The notes under the pieces: generated by a model
Told to the model about the DNA's origin: nothing
What the model saw: only the letters and a program-made list of their open reading frames with translations
Databases searched by the model: none
Part shown: one piece after another, positions 56,882-64,000 of the stretch
Layout: every line of letters starts with the position of its first letter
Position numbering within the stretch: the stretch's first letter is position 1
Source: Notospermus geniculatus
Taxonomy: Eukaryota; Nemertea; Pilidiophora; Heteronemertea; Lineidae
Assembly: GCA_002633025.1 (NCBI GenBank)
Contig: NMRB01000781.1
Coordinates: 164,758-228,757, forward strand
DNA length: 64,000 bases
Direction of reading: 5' to 3'
Translations under genes and position numbers: made by a program

Positions 56882-59047
56882 TTATGCCACAATTTCTGTT
56901 ACGAGCAGACCAAGATCCTAGTCTGGATGCTGATTGGCTAATCACAGGCCTTTAGATTCCCCTGAAGTCCAGACACCCTCTATTTTTGTTACCTTATTTT
57001 GGGGACATTTCGTCGCGTATTCATCTCCATCGCGAAGCCATCGGCCACCAAGGAGACTGGGTTTTGTAGTTATGAGAGTCATAGAAATAAAGAAAATCCA
57101 GTCCTTCATGTTTGAAAACTGCAGGAGAGCTATTTATTACACTTCTCAAGTGCTAGGAGAGCTATTAGCTCTCAGGAAAAACTTTAATGACAAAACTTTG
57201 TTTCTTCATGGAGTTTTTGTTTTCTGGAGGGGCTGAATTTGGGGACATCGATTTTGGGGACATTCATTAGTGGGAATTTGGGCGACACCGTATAACGGCG
57301 TCGTTTTGGGGGAACCTAAAGGCCTGAATCAGGAACAGAGCCAGTCATTCAATTCCTCCCATTTGAAAATCACAATCCAGCTGCTGATTGGGCAAGAGAA
57401 GTGATCATGTGATCTCATCACGGCGACGACCATATAATGCCAGTTGGGTTTTGCTGACTTCGGCTTCCATACGGATACACAGTTCCTGCTCAGTTTTCGG
57501 CCTGAAATTCAACTCCGATAAGTTGATGCTGTCCCCGGACGCTGTCTCAGATCACCGCCAATCGATTCATTGCCAGATTCAGACATTTTGGAAGGTAGTG
57601 AGATGAAATATAATCCAATAATGGAAGCAGCCATTTTATGTCACATGACCTGCTACAGCAATACCCACAATGCATTGTATCACAGCAATAACGGTGTTAT
57701 GTGCCAGACGTTTGTGTAGCAGTACTGCGGAACAAAACAGCTGGCTGCGCGAGACTAGGGGAAAACAGGCAACAGAACATTGCCTGAGCATGTACATGTA
57801 CAGGCAGTGCTAAAACACATCTTGCAAAACTCAAGCTGACCAGAAATCAGACCACCATCTCTGACAGTGAGCAGATTGACAACCAACTCTTTGAGAGTGA
57901 ACACACCTGCCGTATATCACGGTCTCTAAACCATCAAACATGAACTGTCTTCTTTCCAGATCTATCATACCTGCAATAGATCACACTGACAAAATAACGA
58001 AGACCAATTTCACGCCGACTGCTCACAGATTGTGCTGCGTGCGTGACATGACAGAAAAAGCACGTCAAAGGTAATGTAATGAAACAAAGGTAAATCATTC
58101 CCCGGCAGCCATATTAGTATCCTTCATACGTTGAATTAACAACTCCTCTGGGGCGTGATAGTTTATCTGCATCGATGGGTTTACTTTTTGATTGCGATGA
58201 TGAGGTCTGCATAAGGCAAGTCGGAGATAAAATACACCTTAAAGATACCAACCAATTAATCAACCGACACAGTATTTTTATCATATTGAAGACGTGCCAT
58301 GCTTCTTCCATAAGGTCGGCAGCTTAAATTCTCTCCTCGTTTCCAAAACGCGTAATTGGTTTTTTATGGTTATGCATCCTCCCACAGCAGGGGTTTTTAC
58401 CTCGCTTCTCTTCATCCGCTCACACAAACCCCTGCTGAAATCCAACGGCCATTGAAGCTGATGTGGCTGTTCCATACTCTAGTTGCACTCCCTGTATTTT
58501 AAGGATAACTGGAGAAGTACAAATTTCGTGGTTTTACCCAGTTTGATTTTAAAGTTTTGTGCCTTACAAATCACTTACATCCTTCCAAAATTGTCTGAAT
58601 TTTATCACAGAGGTTCTTCCTGTGTATGGGAAAGATTCTTATTATTTTTGATTGTTATTATGAGTCATAATGATTTAATATTGACACCCTGAAAATGCTG
58701 CATTCTGATTGGCAGGGGTTTCATTAGAAGCCGGCGACCGGCGAAATTCGGCGTCTGTTTCGGCCGTGATCGACGGCTACTTCCCGCCGAGGTTTAGAAA
58801 CAAATTTTGCTCAAACATTGTCAAAATGCCCAAACGCCCTTCCAAGTCACTTGTCTTTTATCAACTGACAAATAAAACATACAATTCGCAACATGTCATG
58901 CCTCTGGACTTCTTAAATTAACGCGTCCCGTCATGTGCCGCGTCTGGTTTCACCAAGCTGCTTCCGACTTCGCCTCTTCGGTAGTGTTGGCGCCAAAACC
59001 AATGATGACGCAAGCGCATGCTGTCCAGAAACAATGGCATCGCAGCG

Positions 59048-59125
59048 CCCCCAAAATCCTCACTGTGGCCATATTGTGAACTAAAATCTTTAGTTCACAA
59101 TTCGGCCAGAGCGGGGATTTTGGGG
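59048..59125. repeat. 78-bp palindrome
   Basis: CCCCCAAAATCCTCACTGTG, GGCCATATTGTGAACTAAA and mirror, with a 3-nt turn; a few mismatches in the outer arm. Confidence 0.8.
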
Positions 59126-60649
59126 CGATGCGATCGATTCCTCGAATGTGCGCGGAAACGAACTAGAAGCACGTGTAGGGCCGGGCAATTCAAAATTTAG
59201 TGACTGGGTCGCTGAAATAAACGATGCAAAGCTACCAGACCGGAATAATAACAAAGACTGATGGTTAGTTTGAGCAAAGACAGGCCTACATGGTGGTGGC
59301 AAATAAAATCAAGAATTTCAATGTTTTTTTATCTTGATTTTGATACAATCAGTCATAACACGAAGCCCTTTCAGCACAGTATAAGGGTGGGGTTTCCCTG
59401 TTTACGTACGGTTCGGGGCGACAGGTGGTGTCTCCTGCTACTCATTCAAGGCCTCCTGCTACTTTGCTTAAATTGAAAAAATAATGAAACCCCTGGATTG
59501 GGCAATGGTTTTCTGACCGCCTCTGCTTGCCTGGGAGGCCCAATTTTAGCAGGGCTTTGTGTGGAGTGTATGAATAGGAACGAGACCAAAGCCCTGCTGT
59601 GGGAGGATGTGGTTATGAGGGACAGAAAGACGACGGAAAATAATGCTGCTGCATCTAATAAGGTGGTAAATGTCAAGTCTGACGGTAACCGGAAAAACGC
59701 CGACCGACCGACCCGCCGACCTACCGACCGACTGAAGGACTGACCAAATCCCTTCATTCCTCAACAGCGCAGAAGTGTATGCACGCTGGTTTATACACGC
59801 CCATGGCATCACCCCTTCAGGTACAATGCAGTAGATCTATTGGCTATATTGCGTAATATTATTGCGCTAATTACTGCTGCTCTCTCCCAAGGATAGGACT
59901 GTTAATCACTGGTTGTTGTTGTGTACACGATGTATGGCCATCAATGCCAATACGCGGCTGCTATGGCTTAGGGGAATGAGGCCGAGTGCCACCCCTGAAG
60001 TCACCTTGTAAACCCAGTCGCCGCCAGACTTGTGCTTCATAATTTTCGTTGGCTTCGTTTCTTGCTAGGCCTATTTTGGTTCAAAAGTTAGTCATGAGTC
60101 AGTATTTAAGTCCTTTGAGTGTTGATACATGTATTTCACGAGTAGGCTAACTGCGCGCATGCTATAATTTTCCTCGAAATCGTTATGGCAATGACCTGGG
60201 TACCTACAGGATCCTGATTTCATATCGCGATGTCGCTCAATTCCTGAACTCCTTTCGGTCGGCAAGCTATGTTCCTACCGGCGCTGCTATTACCAATGTC
60301 GATAGTAGGCCTAGTTTGGGTAGGACGGATGTTTTGGGGCCCATCCGAATGCATCAACACTCATGACAGCACTGCTCCGTCACATCGCTCGTAACATAGG
60401 CATATGGGTCCCAAAACTCGTTACGAAATTCCCACATCTGTAGTAGGTCGGTCGGTCGGTCNCCCCTGGTGCGCCTAATATAGGTCAAATTGCGCTCATT
60501 TTTGGTTTACGAGGAGAGTTCACCAAGGGCTACCTTCAGATGTAATTTGGAGTCTCTAGCTATTATGGTTACAAAACGTCGGGCATAGTTGGACAGAAGG
60601 ACTGCTGGACTGCAGGACTGACACCCTGACGCCACTGAATACCTATTTG

Positions 60650-61330
60650 ACTAGCTCCGCTGACCTTTGGTCAGCTGAGCTAATTAAAAACCCATGTGAC
60701 ATATTGTGTATCCTCACCAGATATACCCACTATACAAATTTCAGCAAATTCCATTCAGTAGTTTCGGACTAATTGCAATTTTTATGTTTTCACCAAGAGC
60801 CCCCTAGTGGCCAAACTATGAATCAGATCTGGCTGATTTTCATAGCAAACAGCATCTACTCATACATATGCTATGAGTATCTAAAACATCAGAAGAAAAT
60901 CTGCAGGCTTTAGACTGTTTATGTTGTCAGTTGTTGAAGTTTTGAACCTTGACCTATGTGACCTTGAGATTAAGGTCAAATTAAAAACCCAACTGACATA
61001 TTGTGTTCCCTCACCAGATATACCCATCTTCTCTATCTGTTTTTGCCACCATACAAACTTCATCGAATTTCATTCAGTAGTTTTGGGGTGATACCAATTT
61101 ATACATGTGTTTCTTCATCAAGAGCTCCGTCGTTGCCAAACCATGAATCAGATCTGGCCAATTTTCAATATTGAAAATTTTCAAAATATTGCTATTTAGC
61201 GAACAGTATTTTCAATATTGCTGTTCAGCAAACAGCGTCCTGTGCTATGAGTATCAGAAACACCAGAAGAAAATCTGCAGGCGTTCTAAAGTTACAGCGT
61301 CTTGGTGGATTGATGGACGGACAGACAGAT
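60650..61330. mobile_element. Diverged relative of the CCCCCTGGTGGC family, two units
   Basis: TTAAAAACCCA.(T/C)TGACATATTGTGT, CCTCACCAGATATACCCA, TTCCATTCAGTAGTTT occur twice (about 60685 and 60985). TGACCTATGTGACCT at 60950-60964. It ends within about 40 bp of exon 61372-61501. Confidence 0.7.
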
Positions 61331-61371
61331 ACCGTAGGGGACGACACAAAGAACTGCAAGGATGTACGTAC

Positions 61372-61501
61372 CTGGGTCTGAATCCTCCAATTTGTCCTTC
61401 AACCTTGGGAACGCAGGCCTCAATGCCTCTGGGAATGCCAGGAATACTTTATACATTAATAATATGGCTTTCTTCCTGAGGTACGGCTTGGAAGAGCTCA
61501 T
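61372..61501 (-). CDS. AP3D1: AP-3 complex delta subunit, adaptin-trunk exon (about residues 155-198)
   Basis: AP-3 delta is a large subunit of the AP-3 adaptor, which sorts cargo from endosome or trans-Golgi membranes to lysosomes and related organelles. Reading the minus strand, the 130-nt exon starts with ATGAGC after a TTTTCCAG acceptor and ends ...GACCCAG before a GTACGTAC donor. It encodes S-K-P-Y-L-R-K-K-A, then Y-K-V-F-L, R-P-A-F-P-R-L-K and K-L-E-D-S-D-P, which align without gaps to vertebrate AP3D1 (known family, recalled, not searched). The ATG is an internal methionine of the family, not the gene start. The exon ends one base into a glycine codon that the next exon completes. No earlier exon could be found between 61510 and 64000, so the upstream intron exceeds 2.4 kb. 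Another large adaptin subunit is much less likely given the AP-3-specific wording of the match. Confidence 0.93.
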
Positions 61502-61559
61502 CTGGAAAACATAGAAATGAAAGATATTTGCACAGAGTTTTCTATAGAGGAACTTCACG

Positions 61560-61676
61560 TGACGTCATCATTGACGTCATAATTTGCACGTCAGCCATGT
61601 TGGACGTCATTTGAAGCTACGAATGCGTTGGACGTGACGTCCAACATGGCGGCATCTCGTCGCGGCAGTGACGTCA
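61560..61676. promoter_or_regulatory. Cluster of CRE-like TGACGTCA palindromes
   Basis: TGACGTCA at 61560-61567, 61572-61579 and 61669-61676, plus GACGTCA at about 61603 and GTGACGTC at about 61634. The arms GCCATGTTGGACGTCA and TGACGTCCAACATGGC are inverted, so it may also be a small foldback. It lies 59 bp upstream of the splice acceptor of exon 61372-61501. Binding by CREB/ATF factors is known for the motif; use here is unproven. Confidence 0.5.
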
Positions 61677-61831
61677 CAATCGTCGCTGCACTTCCTCTAT
61701 ACTGTCATGGTGAGAATTTGAGAATTTTGATTGCAACTTCTTTAACGCTTCAAAAGTCCACTCAGAAACAGTACAGACTCTCCATCTTCACAGCTAAAGA
61801 AACTGGGCAGAACGGACTTCTAAACTTCTAA

Positions 61832-62347
61832 AGCCTAGCGCACATCGACCTTGCGGCTGGAAGCAACTGAACGCAACAGTCGCTATCGATGTGAGTGGAA
61901 CGCGCACATCGGTTGCAACTGGTCATTGCGGCAACAAGTGGCACAATCCAATCTTCAATCTGGAGCGCGCACATCGAACAGGCAACTGAACTGAATGCTA
62001 CACAGAAATTTTCGATGTCTTCCGATCAGACCACTCGGGAGTCATTTTGGGGGTCACCTGATTCTATCACATGACCAGGTGTGTTCCACAAACAAAGGAA
62101 ATTCATTGCCAGAGCGCACACATCGACAGCGACTGAAGAGAACTTAGAACTCAACGGTCGGCAATGAGTAGAACATGAGCAACTGGCTGAAAATAGCGGC
62201 AAAGGTCGGCAATAGCGTTGCCGGGCGCGCACATCGGCCTGTTTGAGGATCTGATCAGTTGCTGCTGTTTCCAACCAGTCGCCCACCGTTGCCGAAAATG
62301 CCATTGCCGAAGTTGCTTCCAGTCGCAAGGTCGATGTGCGCTAGGCT
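61832..62347. mobile_element. MITE, AGCCTAGCGCACATCG ends, TAA target duplication
   Basis: Same family as 7019-7528 in the opposite orientation (about 90% by eye); TAA at 61829-61831 and 62348-62350. Confidence 0.88.
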
Positions 62348-62553
62348 TAAGCCTGCCTATTTCCTGGATTTTTAATCCTCTTCTACATTGAAATCAAACT
62401 CTGTCAAGGCATGAAGGAAACAATGATGAAATGTAGAACTTGTACCTGCAACGTCAATAGGAAATCATGTTGCATCAATACAACAGCATAAGGCTTCCAC
62501 ACTGAGAATCAGATTACCCTACAACTCCCATAGTACAAATAGAAACATGTACA

Positions 62554-62760
62554 GTGGAACCCCGGTCGGCGACCACCCCTATAACGCGACCACCCCGGAA
62601 AGACGACCAATTTTCAATTGTCCCGATTGTTTTTCTCTTTATTTCCTTTTTGGAGAGTTTCACTAACGCGACCACCCCGCTATCCAGACCGCGACCACAG
62701 CTTTGGCTGTCCCAAGCGGCAATTAGCACCTCGGTAACACGACCACTCACAACCTAATTA
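62554..62760. mobile_element. Single-ended relative of the CAGTGAAACCCC element
   Basis: CAGTGGAACCCCGGTCGGCG then GCGACCACCCC repeated four times; the closing end is missing. Confidence 0.6.
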
Positions 62761-63185
62761 GGGATCTGATCATCAAACAAAGGCGAGTCAGCAGCGTGTG
62801 TGTACCAAACAGGACCAATTAATGCGTGGCATAAGCCGTGCGCATGACGTTTGCGGTCAGCAGTCATAAAAGGCAGGCCTAAACATGAGACAGGCGCAAT
62901 ATTTACACGGAATTCACTATTTCCACACCTGCCGGTCGTCCATCCTAATCATCACAGTGTCAGTGGGCTATCTGCTTTCTAGTATCAGGCCAGGCTGGAA
63001 ATGGTCTAGTCTGGTTTATTAAATGAAACATGGATAAACAAGAGAGGGACATCGGAGCGATGTCAATGGTTTCCGGTGTTTACTGTAGATGCAAGAACAT
63101 GTATAATGTGTAACACTAACAGGGATACAGCTGCTCGCTAATTGTTGAAGATATGAACCAGTTCTGGTGACTGAGTTATTTTATA

Positions 63186-63720
63186 TTGACCGTGACCTGT
63201 GACCTTCAGGAGGTCATTGCATAATCAGGAGGAGCATCCTCAGTGACCTAAGTACATTGGTCCATAGTGCCAGGTAGACTTCTAGTCTGTAGTTATCATC
63301 ATGAGCATGTTTCTGTATTGGGGCTGTTGAAGCTTGACCCTGACATCCCACCTTCATGGTCATTGAAAAAATTGAAAGATTATCCGCAACAGTGCTTGGT
63401 TTCAGGTCACTAGCAAGTTCTCTGTCAACATTATCGACTATTCCAATATCACAGCTATATTTTAACCGTGACCTTGACTTCTGACCTCCAATGTCATTGC
63501 GTAAATGAAAGAAGGATCCTGGATAATCGAGGTATATGACTTGGATCCATGATGCTCACTGGTCTTCTGTCAGTTCTTGAGACGGCCAAAGGCCTACTAG
63601 TTCAGTTTGAATTTGACCTTGACCTTGACCTCAAACACTCAAGGTCATTGCATAACCTGAAAGAGCATAAGTGATAACCCCTTAGAGGTAAGGGTTTTAG
63701 GCTTCCTCCAACACCAGTTG
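63186..63720. repeat. Three diverged units with clustered TGACCT half-sites
   Basis: Units starting near 63186, 63465 and 63607 each read GTGACCT or TTGACCT clusters, then (G)GTCATTGC.TAA, then AGCAT or GATCC. The last has three TGACCT in direct abutment (63614-63631). Confidence 0.7.
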
Positions 63721-64000
63721 TCGAGTTATTTCAGTATATCAAATTTACATATCGAATATCACCATGATATCACTAAATATCATGTGACCTGCAAACTCCA
63801 GGTGGACAATATTAGTAGCAATAACATCCGTGAGTGACTATGATGGTGTAAGGCAAAGTTGTAGTCGCTATCTGGACGAGATCCTAAGATATCTCAAAAT
63901 ATCAAATTTGATATATCAATATCAATGTGATACTGACCCTGGAGATGAAAGTTGATGATCCCAGTAAGTTGCCCCGATCCATGAACATGTGGATGGAACT

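Larger units (their letters stand above)
50275..61371 (-). other. AP3D1 intron, 11.1 kb, filled with transposons
   Basis: Bounded by GTACGTAC (donor) and TTTTGCAG (acceptor). Contents are listed separately: the CCATGG-ended element, several TWA-flanked MITEs, the nested pogo-like element and the 56405-56881 MITE. Between about 56890 and 60640 I see no gene; only a 78-bp palindrome (59048-59125) and low-complexity CGAC runs near 59700 stand out. Confidence 0.85.
61502..64000 (-). other. AP3D1 intron upstream of exon 61372-61501 (partial)
   Basis: Non-coding as far as can be read. It holds a CRE-like cluster next to the acceptor (61560-61676), a 516-bp MITE (61832-62347), a single-ended MITE (62550-62760), and repeats rich in TGACCT words (63186-63720). 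No further AP3D1 exon was recognised on the minus strand. Confidence 0.7.

Overview
This is a eukaryotic, intron-dominated stretch from a draft animal assembly, with two runs of N (2709-3264 and 27429-28117) and single Ns at about 600, 40129 and 60462. One gene is supported. Four exons on the minus strand (61372-61501, 50135-50274, 26005-26078, 24759-24808) join in phase and encode about 131 residues of the adaptin trunk of the AP-3 delta subunit, matching roughly residues 155-285 of human AP3D1. The first exon lies above 64000 and the rest of the gene below position 1, so the window sits inside one large gene with introns of 11.1, 24.1, 1.2 and at least 24.7 kb. Only about 0.6% of the window is coding.

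Organism: bilaterian animal. The strong AP3D1 match, the tRNA-derived SINE with an ATT-repeat tail, and the dense variety of short DNA transposons suggest a marine invertebrate, probably a deuterostome (lancelet, acorn worm or echinoderm). The species cannot be named from the sequence.

Almost everything else is mobile DNA and its debris. Layout: 1-5 kb, short satellite, foldbacks, a gap; 5.2-10.8 kb, a tandem duplication whose two units carry different transposon insertions, then a SINE; 11-17 kb, duplicated repeat fragments and a large foldback; 17.8-20 kb, a duplicated 0.78 kb segment; 20-31 kb, two AP3D1 exons among MITEs, a Mutator-like element and a gapped copy of a CCATGG-ended transposon family; 31-37 kb, a Ty3/Gypsy integrase relic and a 2.67 kb paralogous or allelic segment interleaved into a MITE; 38-48 kb, further duplications and nested elements; 49-56 kb, exon 50135-50274 with a transposon end 65 bp from its splice acceptor, then a dense MITE cluster including a 1.36 kb element nested in a pogo-like one; 56-64 kb, exon 61372-61501, CRE-like sites, more MITEs, and repeats rich in TGACCT half-sites.

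The points most worth a second look are: the CCATGG-ended family, whose interior repeats with a 145/146-bp period and places a CTCF-like palindrome in each unit plus a DR3 nuclear-receptor-like site; a set of MITEs with TWA target duplications, each filled with its own short word; and a 33.5-36.1 kb insertion that looks like an alternative haplotype spliced into a MITE. No bacterial-type system (CRISPR, operon, phage) is present.
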